Made by a program: the position numbers and the translations under genes. Source: an uncultured Opitutales bacterium (GTDB taxonomy: Bacteria; Verrucomicrobiota; Verrucomicrobiia; Opitutales; Intestinicryptomonadaceae). From it: a stretch of DNA of 15,073 bases. Positions within the stretch are counted from its first letter, which is position 1; the number at the start of each line of letters is the position of its first letter. The notes under the pieces are model-generated. The model had not been told where the DNA came from and made no database searches. It saw only the letters and a list, made by a program, of their open reading frames with translations. The stretch covers positions 1-15,073 of the forward strand of contig URAJ01000053.1 of assembly GCA_900545715.1 (NCBI GenBank), read 5' to 3'. This document shows, piece after piece, positions 6,512 through 14,666 of this stretch.

Positions 6512-6994
6512 TTTTCTCGGACAATGGCAAATACTCATCAATAAAACTATATAAACCACCCTGACCTTACTGTAAATGTAAATTTTCTGCCTACTTTCGC
6601 TCAGACAATTTCAGTGCGCAAAAAAACAATAATCTCTCGTAGCAAGTAGGAGAGCTGAAAAAAATACATTCGACGACTGAAACTTATCCAATGAAATATT
6701 GGACGCCGTTAGGCTTAAAAATCTCGTGGGGTAAATAAGCGAATAGTTTGCACCAATAATAGGAATGTGGGGGTTTGCGAAAAATAATGAAATAATTGAG
6801 AGCTTCCGCCGCAAGATTAAGCTAATACAATACCCTGTCTACGGCTATAAAAACTTAAAAATTGTAGATTGAGAACCTTGTCCAATGCGGCGTCTTCCAT
6901 TAACTTCCACTGAATTTGTGTTGCCCAGAAATCTCCTACTTTGGCGTTTACCCCTTTTACGCGTGGAAACCACAAAAGCCCCAGCGCTGTTTGC
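6512..6994. other. Intergenic stretch between ogt and tRNA-Arg
   Basis: No convincing gene. Two minus-strand open frames exist (6611-6814 and 6817-7056). The first has an implausible composition. The second begins inside the tRNA and runs through its terminator, so its start is an artefact. Its lower part does read somewhat like protein (GVNAKVGDFWATQIQWKLM), leaving a gene remnant possible. The tail of this region nearest ogt should hold the ogt promoter, but I see no clear -35/-10 pair. Confidence 0.5.
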
Positions 6995-7019
6995 AAAAAA
7001 AACGCGGCAAAAACCGCGT
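6995..7019 (-). terminator. Rho-independent terminator of tRNA-Arg
   Basis: On the minus strand ACGCGG, a six-base loop and CCGCGT (7019-7002) are followed directly by a run of T (7001-6995). It begins eleven bases beyond the tRNA-Arg 3' end and would terminate that transcript. Confidence 0.85.
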
Positions 7020-7029
7020 CTATAAGTGG

Positions 7030-7103
7030 CGCGCCTTGAGGGAGTCGAACCCCCAACCTTCTGATCCGTAGTCAGATGCTCTATCCAATTGAGCTAAAGG
7101 CGC
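7030..7103 (-). tRNA. tRNA-Arg (anticodon ACG)
   Basis: Read on the minus strand, this 74-base sequence folds as a cloverleaf. The acceptor stem is GCGCCTT/AAGGCGC with a discriminator G, the D arm contains AGCTCAATTGGATAGAGC, the anticodon stem is TCTGA/TCAGA around CTACGGA (anticodon ACG), and the T arm contains GGTTCGACTCC. CCA is not encoded. ACG arginine tRNAs are normally deaminated to ICG. It lies downstream of the TPR-Exb operon on the same strand, and its 3' end faces the AT-rich half of the window. Confidence 0.96.
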
Positions 7104-7210
7104 ACTTACTTATTTAAAGCCCTATATAAATGCACTCCCCTTCAAACTTTGCAAGCTATTTTTTATTTTTCATGAAAAAAAATTACCTTTTCGCCAAAAC
7201 TTCTCAGCCC

Positions 7211-7930
7211 CTAAAAAGTAAACATCACTTTATACTGCCCATTGCCAAGCTCCCTAAATATCGACTTCTGCGCAATGAACTTCACTATCGCCGCGTCGTT
7301 CGACTCCGAACCGGAACTTTTAAGCAACAGCGGGCGGCTTGCCAATCCACCATTAAAAACATCTACCAAAAATTCCGCAGGCGATATCATTATTCCGTCT
7401 GTATTCGGATTTGCGTAAACCCTCTTTACCGTTTTCCCGCTCGACATATCCACAACTTTTATCAATGCGCTCCTCTCCGCTACTATATCGGTTTTTGAAT
7501 CCTTGCGCCCAAGCCCGGAAAATACGCTTCGCATTATGGACCGGTACAACCCAGTTTTCGCGGACTCAATATTGTCTTTCTCCAAAACAATGCTTTTATT
7601 TTCCAGCGGGACTGCGTATGTAGCCTTGATTGCTTTGGGCTCCGACATACTTTTATAGTCGGGCGAATATGCGTCGCGCCCGTAATTCCATCGAGTCGGC
7701 AAAAATAGCGGAGAGTAGTCCGACAATTCGTCAACGCCTATTTCGGCGTTTTCCTCCTCTACCTTATCGCGGATTTTTACAAAAGTATTCAAGTTGCTTC
7801 CGGGAAGAAGCTCCGGCTTAGCATCGGGAAGAAAATATATAAACGCTCCTACACATGCCGACGCCGTTATTACCGAAACAACAGCGTACATGCGGTCACC
7901 CATTCGCCGATATGGACTACTTCGATTCAT
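7211..7930 (-). CDS. TonB-like periplasmic protein of the ExbB-ExbD operon
   Basis: A 239-residue protein with a short basic cytoplasmic tail, one membrane segment (about 14-35) and a periplasmic remainder. It has TonB topology, but no Pro/Lys-rich spacer. The C-terminal 90 residues show a weak TonB-like pattern: a basic strand KVVDMSSGKTVKRV (158-171), then LLLKSSGSESNDAAIVKFI (201-219), resembling the 'SSG...LD.AAL' helix of TonB, and a final strand NGQYKVMFTF (230-239). It overlaps exbD by 14 bases and is the last gene of the operon, the usual place for the TonB partner. I infer that it links the ExbB/ExbD motor to an outer-membrane or periplasmic target. No Shine-Dalgarno is evident, so coupling to exbD is likely; the start could also be M10. 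Confidence 0.6.
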   Translation of the reverse strand: MNRSSPYRRMGDRMYAVVSVITASACVGAFIYFLPDAKPELLPGSNLNTFVKIRDKVEEENAEIGVDELSDYSPLFLPTRWNYGRDAYSPDYKSMSEPKAIKATYAVPLENKSIVLEKDNIESAKTGLYRSIMRSVFSGLGRKDSKTDIVAERSALIKVVDMSSGKTVKRVYANPNTDGIMISPAEFLVDVFNGGLASRPLLLKSSGSESNDAAIVKFIAQKSIFRELGNGQYKVMFTF

Positions 7931-8363
7931 TCGGTTCGGCTGCTATTATTGCGTTTTTGAATCCGGCGGCTTTGGCGGCTTCGCATATCTCTATAAGGGT
8001 TTGAACAGCCAGATTCTTGTCGGCTTTTATTAAAAGAGTCCCGCGGTGTTTGGGCTTTGCACCGGATGTGAAAGTCCTTTTAAATGTGTCCATGCTATAA
8101 ATTGCGCCGGCAAATATCAGCATTGAGTCTCCGCGCGCCGACAGCACGTCCACATCCGAGTCGGCAATAACCTCGTCGGGAGACGCCATGCGCGGCAGCG
8201 AGGACTCATCGCCGCCAAACGATATCCCAAGACCTGTCGCCGCAATAAAGCTCGACCCCAATAGCGTCATCATCAGCGCTATCAGCAATATGTCGAACAG
8301 CGCAACGGCGTCGAGCGACACCTCCTGCTTGCGCACCCTCGACGTTGTGTTTACAAGGTTCAT
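7917..8363 (-). CDS. exbD: ExbD/TolR-family proton-motive-force transducer
   Basis: A 148-residue protein with a single N-terminal membrane helix (about 17-43) and a periplasmic domain. The helix carries the family's essential aspartate, D24 in ALFDILLIAL, equivalent in position to D25 of E. coli ExbD. The periplasmic part ends in the typical pattern TLLIKADKNLAVQTLIEICEA, then GFKNAIIAAEP. It assembles with the ExbB channel to harvest proton motive force for a TonB- or Tol-type protein. Its ATG overlaps the exbB stop (ATGA) and has GGGGAG eight bases upstream. It lacks the Pro usually found in the 'PLID' motif (Ala-Leu-Phe-Asp here). Confidence 0.9.
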   Translation of the reverse strand: MNLVNTTSRVRKQEVSLDAVALFDILLIALMMTLLGSSFIAATGLGISFGGDESSLPRMASPDEVIADSDVDVLSARGDSMLIFAGAIYSMDTFKRTFTSGAKPKHRGTLLIKADKNLAVQTLIEICEAAKAAGFKNAIIAAEPNESK

Positions 8364-9019
8364 TTCTTGCGCTCCCCGTCCATATGGAGATTTTCATTTT
8401 CGGGCATTCCGCGTATGATAAATAGCATTATGTCGTTCGCTGACCAGTCTATATCCTGGGCGAGTGCCCTTACCCTACTGTTTATCAGCGCGTACGCAAG
8501 CCACGCAAGTATTGCAATAAAAAGCCCGACCGCGCTTGAAAGCAGAGCGTTGTATATCTGATAGGAAAACTCCGACGCATTCGCGTACGAGCCCGATTCC
8601 GCCATTTTCTGGAAAATCTGCAAAATAGCCAAAACCGTACCCGCAAGGCCGGTGAGCGGGGCGAGCTTGGCAATCAGCGCAAGGCTCGAAACCCTCCTGT
8701 CGATTAGGGCAAATTCGTTTGCTGCGGCTATGTTTACAGCCTGCGACATAGTTTCGGGCGTTTCCTCAAAATTGAGCAGCGCCGTCTTTATAACGCGCGG
8801 AATCGGCCCGTAGCTTTCGTCGCAAATTGTCACGGCTTCGAGAATCCTGCGCTTTTTCAACGCAGTCTTTATCCCCGCTACAAACTCAACCGCCCGAATT
8901 TGCCCCTTATGCAGGTACAATAGCCTCTCGATAAATATTATTATCCCCGCAAAGGCAAGCAGCGCAAGAGGTATCATCATCGGCCCGCCGAGTTTAAAAA
9001 TGTCCGCTATTTTTTCCAT
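8360..9019 (-). CDS. exbB: ExbB/TolQ/MotA-family proton channel
   Basis: A 219-residue inner-membrane protein with three helices (about 14-34, 112-135, 158-179). The diagnostic second-helix motif is APLTGLAGTVLAIL (120-133). In the third helix, SSAVGLFIAI (161-170) takes the place of the usual T-A-x-G-L...AIP, so Ser stands where the conserved threonine is expected and the proline is missing. It forms the pentameric channel around the ExbD dimer. A strong AAGGAG sits eight bases before the ATG, inside the end of the TPR gene, whose stop lies three bases upstream. Lack of TolA/TolB/Pal nearby favours a TonB-type rather than a Tol system. Confidence 0.93.
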   Translation of the reverse strand: MEKIADIFKLGGPMMIPLALLAFAGIIIFIERLLYLHKGQIRAVEFVAGIKTALKKRRILEAVTICDESYGPIPRVIKTALLNFEETPETMSQAVNIAAANEFALIDRRVSSLALIAKLAPLTGLAGTVLAILQIFQKMAESGSYANASEFSYQIYNALLSSAVGLFIAILAWLAYALINSRVRALAQDIDWSANDIMLFIIRGMPENENLHMDGERKK

Positions 9020-9022
9020 AAA

Positions 9023-11584
9023 TTATTTCTCCTTGTCCATTCCGAGCTTCTGTTTCGCGAGCTGCAGCGGCGGAAGCGAATTTTTTACGATGATTTCGTA
9101 CACGCTTCTTGCATCGCGCCTCCGGTTTTCCGACTCCATCGATTTTGCGAGATTGTAAAGCGACCTTCCTATCCAATATCCCTCTCCCGAACCGCGGCTA
9201 CGGTTGCCTTTTAAAAGCTCCGAGGACGTAATCCACCTGACATCGTTTGCCTCGCTCCGCTTTCCGGCCCTTTCGAGGGCGAAGCTCCATTTGAACGCGG
9301 CTTCCGCGCGCGCTTCCGGTGGCATTCCGGGAAGCGAATACAGCCTTTCAAATATCGCGGCTGCGTCGAGCGACCTCGTGTTCTGCGCGAGTGTCGCGTC
9401 TCCGAGCCCGAGCCATGCAAGGTGTATCTCGGGGTGCGACTGGTACTTGTTCAATATTTCATTGTAAAGCGTGCGCGCGTCGCCGAACGAATTCAGCAAT
9501 TTTAAGATATCGGCCTGTTCGAGCCGCGCGTAAAAATTTCGAGCGTCGTCGGGATATGTAGAGCACAGCCTGTCGAGAAGCGCAAGGGCGTCTTTATAGC
9601 TAGCTTCAAGCCCTATTTTTGCGGCGTATCTTGCGGCGTCGAACAAGGCGGCATACGCGAATTTTCCCTTCGGATATTTCTCGCATAAGGTAAGGCATAA
9701 CTTTCTCGCCTCCGAATACCGCCCGGCGGAAGCTTCGACTCTCGCCTCGTTTATATAAGATATTTGCGCGGCGTCCGTGGACGGATAATCCTTCCTCAGC
9801 TTCTCGTAAACCTCAACCGCCTTCTTTGATCCGTTCGCTCCTCCGGATAGTTCCAGGCACGACGCCTTGACAAGCATGGCGCTCGAAGCCACATCTGCCG
9901 CCAGTCCTTTTATTGACAATATTTCAGAACAAATTTTTTCAGCGTCCGCATAATCCGCCTTCTCCCTCAAAATAATTGCCTTCAGCCAGAGAAGCCTGCC
10001 CCTTAGATTGTCGGACTTTTTCAGCTTTAAAAGTTTTTCTATGCGATTAAGCGCGTCGTCGGAGCGGCCCGAGACCCTCAGCTTTTGGGTTAACAGCCAT
10101 TCTGCATTCCACAATTCGTCGTCGGAAATTGACGGAGACTCCCATGCGTCGTCGAGCGTGCGTACTGCGCTTTCTTCGTCGGATGCCTCAAGCATTGCGT
10201 CAACCGCCTTGAACAATATGAGACCGGATTTCGACTGATAGCTTCCTATAAGAGACCTGTATATTGCAGCCGCGCTCTGAAAGTCGGAACTGAGCCTATA
10301 ACAATCAGCCGCAAGCATCCTTATGAGCCCCGCCTGCTTCGAGTCCTTCTCAACCTCCGCAAGCTCGGACAAATAGGTCGCAGCAAGCCTGTATTCTGGC
10401 GCTTTGCCGGCCGCCTCGGAATACGCCGCCCAAGCGAGTATTCTAAGCGCGTCGCGCCTGTATTCGGAACCGGGATATTCCGCCGCAAGCCTGCCGGCAA
10501 ACTTTGCAGCCCCGTTGTCGTCGCCGCGCTTAACGAGAATCTTCGCCTTCTCTAAGAGAATTTTATCGCGGATTTTCGGGGATCCGTTTTCAAGCACGTC
10601 GTCTATAAGCGCGTCGAAATCCTCGGTTTTGATTTCCGGATTTTTTTCGATAAGGGCTATCGCGTATTCGGCGACTCCCGGGGAAGATGTCTTTTTGAGA
10701 ACGTCGCGCAGTATCGCAAGTTGGCGCGATGAATTGCGCGTTATGAGAGCGCCTATAAGCCTCAATTCTTCGCGGTCAATATCGTCCGCAAGCTCTATTT
10801 GAAGTTGCTGCTCAATCGTCTCCACCGCCTCGTCAAATTTTCCAAGCTTAAAGAGGACGGCGGCGTACTGTTTGGCAAACTGGAATCCGGCGGTAGTGCC
10901 CATGTATATTTTTACGTTGTCGGCAAGCTCCTCCTCGATTTTTTCGAGGTCTTCGCGGCTGAGATTTCCGGCGAGCCTCGCTATGTTCAACGCGATCTTT
11001 GCGTCGGCGAGCATATGCTCCCCCACCGATGCGGACTTTGCTTTCTCAAAATCCGCAATAGCCTTAGGCATATCGGAATTTTGGTATGCAATATACCCCA
11101 ACGCAAGGTAATACCACCCTTTAAAATATTCCGGAACGCTTTCTTCCGAAACTGCCGATATCGCTTCCTCGGCATTGCCGGCCTCCCCAAGCCCTATATA
11201 CGCGAGCGCCACCCTAATTTTATTTTCTGGCGTAGGGGCTGACTCCGCGATTGGCAATATGCGCCTGAGAGCCTTTTCAAATTTCCCCTGCGCGATTAGC
11301 GAATCAACGTAAACGAGAATCTCGTCTGTGCCGATTTGTCCGCCGCCGTCTTTTTCGCCGTCCTCGATTATCAGCTGCGCAAGCGATGGGAGCCCGGAAG
11401 ATAGGGCGTCGCGCGCAGACTCTTCCCTGATTTTTGAACCCGCCTTCAATATTTGCGCCGAATCGACAAACGGCGCCGTCGGGGAGTGTGCATTTTGCGG
11501 ATTTGCGCCTGCCGCCAACGCAAAAAAGTTTGCCGCGAAAAATAATGCCGCGGGGATTCTGCCGATTTTCAACATAAAAAACAT
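9023..11584 (-). CDS. Exported TPR-repeat protein, first gene of the Exb operon
   Basis: An 853-residue protein. An N-terminal signal peptide (hydrophobic about 8-25, likely cleavage near AAGA-N at 27) directs it to the periplasm. Nearly the whole mature chain is helical, with repeated tetratricopeptide-like units, for example YFKGWYYLALGYIAYQ, LLWLKAIILREKADYADAEK and AALFDAARYAAKIG. Such proteins scaffold protein complexes. Members placed before exbB-exbD are frequent in verrucomicrobia and related phyla and probably help the motor engage its cargo, though that is inference. The start could be M1 (11584) or M4 (11575); neither has a Shine-Dalgarno. The gene is GC-richer than the left half of the window, and its stop lies three bases before the exbB ATG. 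Confidence 0.88.
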   Translation of the reverse strand: MFFMLKIGRIPAALFFAANFFALAAGANPQNAHSPTAPFVDSAQILKAGSKIREESARDALSSGLPSLAQLIIEDGEKDGGGQIGTDEILVYVDSLIAQGKFEKALRRILPIAESAPTPENKIRVALAYIGLGEAGNAEEAISAVSEESVPEYFKGWYYLALGYIAYQNSDMPKAIADFEKAKSASVGEHMLADAKIALNIARLAGNLSREDLEKIEEELADNVKIYMGTTAGFQFAKQYAAVLFKLGKFDEAVETIEQQLQIELADDIDREELRLIGALITRNSSRQLAILRDVLKKTSSPGVAEYAIALIEKNPEIKTEDFDALIDDVLENGSPKIRDKILLEKAKILVKRGDDNGAAKFAGRLAAEYPGSEYRRDALRILAWAAYSEAAGKAPEYRLAATYLSELAEVEKDSKQAGLIRMLAADCYRLSSDFQSAAAIYRSLIGSYQSKSGLILFKAVDAMLEASDEESAVRTLDDAWESPSISDDELWNAEWLLTQKLRVSGRSDDALNRIEKLLKLKKSDNLRGRLLWLKAIILREKADYADAEKICSEILSIKGLAADVASSAMLVKASCLELSGGANGSKKAVEVYEKLRKDYPSTDAAQISYINEARVEASAGRYSEARKLCLTLCEKYPKGKFAYAALFDAARYAAKIGLEASYKDALALLDRLCSTYPDDARNFYARLEQADILKLLNSFGDARTLYNEILNKYQSHPEIHLAWLGLGDATLAQNTRSLDAAAIFERLYSLPGMPPEARAEAAFKWSFALERAGKRSEANDVRWITSSELLKGNRSRGSGEGYWIGRSLYNLAKSMESENRRRDARSVYEIIVKNSLPPLQLAKQKLGMDKEK

Positions 11585-11993
11585 AATTTCACAAATATGG
11601 GAATGTTTTCAAGATAAAATAAAAGCTTGGGCGGCCTTAGCCGCTTAAAAATTTTCCGATATGCGGCGGCTTTTTGCATTCGTTTGTGTAAGCATGCAGA
11701 TTAAAGCCAATTTGGAGAGAATCGTAAAAAAATTCCGTACGGCTATTGCTTGTGGTGCCACCGTTAAATGCAATTCTACAAACTAAAAATCCTTGCGGCA
11801 ATGCACCGCAAAAGCCTCCACAAATAAAGCGTAAAGGCGCGCTGAAGACAGCAAATTTAAAACTCTTCGTGCATAATAGTTATGAACTTATTAATTTTAT
11901 AATTCAAAATATTATCTTTACATCGCGCATTCATTCGTCAATAATGACATTCAGATAATAAAACTTTTTTGTTTTAGATAAAGATTCCTCTAT
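11585..11993. other. Intergenic region with hairpins, no gene
   Basis: No convincing coding frame. Two overlapping, mutually exclusive stems occur on the + strand: GCGGC/GCCGC at 11631-11644, and AGCCGC pairing with GCGGCT (11639-11644 with 11666-11671) followed by five T. On the minus strand these would lie in the leader of the TPR gene. A further TTGCGG/CCGCAA hairpin lies near 11792-11812. A perfect TATAAT at 11898-11903 (+) has no good -35. Downstream, ATTATCT (11911-11917) can pair with AGATAAT (11953-11959), enclosing a GTCA/TGAC hairpin. Divergent promoters for the TPR operon and queH must lie here or just beyond. Confidence 0.5.
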
Positions 11994-12036
11994 AAAAAGA
12001 CGCCACGAAAACTGATTTTTCTTCGGGCGTTTTTTT
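11994..12036. terminator. Strong orphan hairpin terminator
   Basis: ACGCC (12000-12004) pairs with GGCGT (12026-12030), and an inner GAAAA/TTTTC stem nests inside. The stem is flanked by A-rich sequence before it and seven T after it, so it reads as a terminator on the + strand and passably on the minus strand. No gene ends here on either strand: the TPR gene starts leftward and queH starts rightward. It may end a small RNA or act as an attenuator before queH. Confidence 0.65.
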
Positions 12037-12095
12037 ATGCGCGCGCTTCCCCGATAAAAATTGACAAAGAGAGGTAGGCTTACGACACTGTCAGC

Positions 12096-12725
12096 ATGTC
12101 GTCTTTGAGGAATAGAGAAATTCCCAACTTGCACCCGCCGGTGAAAGGCAAAATTCTATTGCATTCGTGCTGCGCGCCGTGCTCGGCCGCAATAATAGAA
12201 ACACTCTCAAAGAGCGCGGAGGACTTTTCCGTGTTTTACTATAACCCCAATATCTTTCCTAGGGAAGAATACGAGCTTAGAAAATCCGAAAATATGAGAT
12301 TCGCCGAAAGCGTAGGCGCTGATTTTATCGACGCTGACTACGACCACGATATATGGCTTGAAAAATGCGCCGCCCTCAGCGCCGAGCCCGAGCGCGGAGG
12401 CAGATGCCTTGTATGCTTCAAGCTCAGGCTGCTTAAAACTGCGCAATACGCCGCGGAACACGGATATTCAGTTTTCACGACAACGCTGTCCTCGTCGAGG
12501 TGGAAATGTATAGAGCAAATTTTCGAGGCTGGAAAATTTGCGGAAGAAATTGCGGGTCCAAAATTTTGGGCGCGCAACTGGCGCAAAGGCGGGCTGACCC
12601 AAAGGCGCGCGGAAATCCTGCGCGAACGCGGGTTCTACAACCAACAATACTGCGGGTGCGAATTCTCAATGCGCAAAGGCGGCGCGGCGGGTTCGGATAA
12701 TTTAGCCGCTCAAACAAAACGTTAA
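12096..12725 (+). CDS. queH: Epoxyqueuosine reductase QueH
   Basis: Catalyses the last step of queuosine synthesis, reducing epoxyqueuosine to queuosine in tRNA; it is a non-orthologous alternative to QueG. The 209 residues carry the family's cysteine pairs: LLHSCCAPCS (21-30, C25/C26), RCLVCFKLRL (103-112, C104/C107) and YCGCEFS (185-191, C186/C188), which bind iron-sulfur and metal cofactors. Other signatures are FYYNPNIFPREEYE (47-60) and FTTTLSSS (127-134). The ATG at 12096 lacks a close Shine-Dalgarno; the purine tract AGAGAGG lies about 22 bases upstream, and a start at TTG 12105 is possible. A TTGACA at 12061 has only a poor -10 partner. The pyrophosphatase gene follows after one base, so the two are probably cotranscribed. 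Confidence 0.94.
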   Translation: MSSLRNREIPNLHPPVKGKILLHSCCAPCSAAIIETLSKSAEDFSVFYYNPNIFPREEYELRKSENMRFAESVGADFIDADYDHDIWLEKCAALSAEPERGGRCLVCFKLRLLKTAQYAAEHGYSVFTTTLSSSRWKCIEQIFEAGKFAEEIAGPKFWARNWRKGGLTQRRAEILRERGFYNQQYCGCEFSMRKGGAAGSDNLAAQTKR

Positions 12726-12726
12726 A

Positions 12727-14397
12727 ATGGACTCAATTTATATAATAGGGCATAAAAATCCCGACGCCGACTCAATATGCTCGGCCCTCGCATACGCCGA
12801 CTTTAAAGAGTCGATTGGCGAAAAGAATTACAAAGCCGCGCGCTGCGGAAACTCGAACGCGAGAATAGACAGAATACTCGAAAAATTTTCCGCAGCTCTC
12901 CCCCAGTTTGTAGGCGACGTCCGGGCGCGCGCGAAAGACGCAATGAACGCGGATTTTATAAAGATGCACGACGACGCCTCATGCTTTTCAATAATGGACG
13001 CCATCGACAAGAACGACATCCGCTCCGTGCCAATGATCGACTCCGGCGGAAAACTTCTCGGCGAACTATGCGTATTCGACCTCGGCGAATTTTTTATCCC
13101 CCACCCAAAATCCGCGAAAGAAGTCCGCAGAGTCAGGGCAACGCTCGACGATATTATAAAGACTCTGAACGCAACGGCCCTCTGCAAATTCAAAGGCGAC
13201 GTCGATGAAGAGATGTACGTTAGGATAGGCGCGATGGAAGTATCGACATTCGGGTCGTTCATAGAGCGCGAGGGGACGCCCCCCGAACAGAATCTAATAG
13301 TTGTCGGGGATAGGTTCGACATACAAATAAAAGCGGTGCAAATGGGGGTGCGCGCAATAATAATAACAGGCGGTTACGGGATAGACCAATCGGTAGTCGA
13401 TATGGCGCAAAGCAAGGGCGTAAGCGTGCTGATGTGCAAATACGATAGCGCCACAACAGCACTGCTTGTGAGAATGGCAACGCGCGCATTGCCGCTAATC
13501 CGAAAGGATGTGGCAGTAGTGCCGGAAGACTTTTTGATTTCAAAAATATCCGCGCGCGCGAGAGAGTACTCCGGCAAGACGATATATGTGTGCGATTCGC
13601 AAAACAGGCCGCGCGGAATATTGTCCCCCGCGGAATTGATATCCGCGCGGGTGCAAAAACTCGTGCTGGTGGACCACAACGAACTTTCGCAAGCAGTCAC
13701 CGGGGCGGACGAGTGCGATATAGTTGAGATAATCGACCACCACAGAATAGGGGTTAGCGCAACGCCGTCGCCGATATTGTTTTTAAACAAGCCAGTCGGC
13801 TCAACATGCACAATAGTAAGCGGGCTGTACAGGGAAAACGGCATAAAACCGAGCCGTCAGATAGCGGGGCTTTTATGCAGCGGTATAGTCTGCGACACGC
13901 TAAACTTAAAAAGCCCGACAGCGACAAAAGAGGACGCCGAGGAGATAAAATACCTAAGCGAAATAATAGGTATGACCTCCTCCGAACTTGCCGATTACAT
14001 ATTTAGCGCCGACAGTGCGCTGTCTGTAAACGACGCCGTGGAAATAATAACGTCGGACTGCAAGAGATACAAAGAGGAGAACGTGGAATTTTCAGTTTCG
14101 CAAATAGAGGAGCTGGACTTCTCAAGATTCTTTGAGAGACTCGAAGAAATCCGCGGAGCATTGGAAAAATACAGGCGCGAGAACGGGCTGCTATTTTCCG
14201 CACTGTTTGTCACAAATGTTATGACGCAGGATTCTCTGCTTATGATAAGCGGCGGCGAAAAGATACGCGAGAAGATTGGTTATGTAAGGGACGCCAAGCG
14301 GGATTTGTACGAACTTCCCAAAATAGTCAGCAGAAAGAAGCAGCTAATTCCATATCTTAGCGGGCTTGTAAAAGATGCGCTGTTGGAAGAAGATTAG
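12727..14397 (+). CDS. ppaC: Manganese-dependent inorganic pyrophosphatase with CBS and DRTGG domains
   Basis: Family II (DHH superfamily) pyrophosphatase hydrolysing PPi to phosphate, cytoplasmic. The 556 residues match the long, CBS-regulated subtype. The N-terminal catalytic motif is GHKNPDADS (8-16, H9/D13/D15). A regulatory insert follows with a first CBS part (about 70-125), a DRTGG-like domain (about 150-250) and a second CBS part (about 260-315). The DHH domain then resumes with VDHNE (315-319) and IDHHRIG (336-342). The C-terminal DHHA2 part has VGSTCTIV (357-364), GIVCDTLNL (386-394) and the substrate-binding SRKKQ (535-539). In the known family, adenine nucleotides bind CBS domains and inhibit or activate, and diadenosine polyphosphates activate DRTGG-containing members. 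Translation is probably coupled to queH. Confidence 0.95.
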   Translation: MDSIYIIGHKNPDADSICSALAYADFKESIGEKNYKAARCGNSNARIDRILEKFSAALPQFVGDVRARAKDAMNADFIKMHDDASCFSIMDAIDKNDIRSVPMIDSGGKLLGELCVFDLGEFFIPHPKSAKEVRRVRATLDDIIKTLNATALCKFKGDVDEEMYVRIGAMEVSTFGSFIEREGTPPEQNLIVVGDRFDIQIKAVQMGVRAIIITGGYGIDQSVVDMAQSKGVSVLMCKYDSATTALLVRMATRALPLIRKDVAVVPEDFLISKISARAREYSGKTIYVCDSQNRPRGILSPAELISARVQKLVLVDHNELSQAVTGADECDIVEIIDHHRIGVSATPSPILFLNKPVGSTCTIVSGLYRENGIKPSRQIAGLLCSGIVCDTLNLKSPTATKEDAEEIKYLSEIIGMTSSELADYIFSADSALSVNDAVEIITSDCKRYKEENVEFSVSQIEELDFSRFFERLEEIRGALEKYRRENGLLFSALFVTNVMTQDSLLMISGGEKIREKIGYVRDAKRDLYELPKIVSRKKQLIPYLSGLVKDALLEED

Positions 14398-14547
14398 GAT
14401 TCGGCTAAGAATTGATTGGTTGGATAAAGACCATCTGTATATTTGCGGGCCAAAGAGCGGGGTAAAGAGGAAAGTTCTTTTAAACAAATACGGCATTTAA
14501 AGATTGTAGTTGGAAAATATTGAAAAAAATGCTTGCAAAAGAGCAGA

Positions 14548-14553
14548 TATAAT
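14548..14553 (+). promoter_or_regulatory. Candidate -10 box of tRNA-Val
   Basis: A perfect TATAAT lies 29 bases before the mature tRNA start. No well-spaced -35 is seen (TTGAAA at 14520-14525 is 22 bases away). It is a plausible tRNA promoter, but the region is AT-rich. Confidence 0.35.
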
Positions 14554-14582
14554 ATTGGATAGAAGCCTTAAAACAAAACAGC

Positions 14583-14659
14583 GGGGGTATAGCTCAGTTG
14601 GTTAGAGCACTTGCATGACACGCAAGGGGTCGCAGATTCGAGTTCTGCTACTCCCACCA
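14583..14659 (+). tRNA. tRNA-Val (anticodon GAC), CCA encoded
   Basis: A 77-base cloverleaf. The acceptor stem is GGGGGTA/TACTCCC (one G-T pair) with discriminator A and an encoded CCA. The D arm contains AGCTCAGTTGGTTAGAGC. The anticodon stem is CTTGC/GCAAG around ATGACAC, with anticodon GAC at 14617-14619. The T arm contains GATTCGAGTTC. It is 185 bases downstream of ppaC and followed by a strong terminator. Confidence 0.96.
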
Positions 14660-14666
14660 TTTTAAG

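Noticed and set aside
6817..7056. Minus-strand 79-residue frame beginning MGVRLPQGAPL
   Set aside because: The start lies inside tRNA-Arg (a familiar translation of tRNA T-arm sequence) and the frame crosses the tRNA terminator.
9204..11648. Several long + strand frames opposite the TPR gene
   Set aside because: They are shadows of a GC-rich coding strand; the minus-strand frame has a signal peptide, TPR pattern and operon context, and the + frames show no family features.
11746..11958. A 70-residue + frame in the gap before queH
   Set aside because: No recognisable features, no ribosome binding site, and it runs across paired RNA elements.
12828..13844. Minus-strand frames of up to 164 residues opposite ppaC
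   Set aside because: They are antisense to a gene with full family II pyrophosphatase motifs; their Ser/Arg-rich composition is typical of shadow frames.
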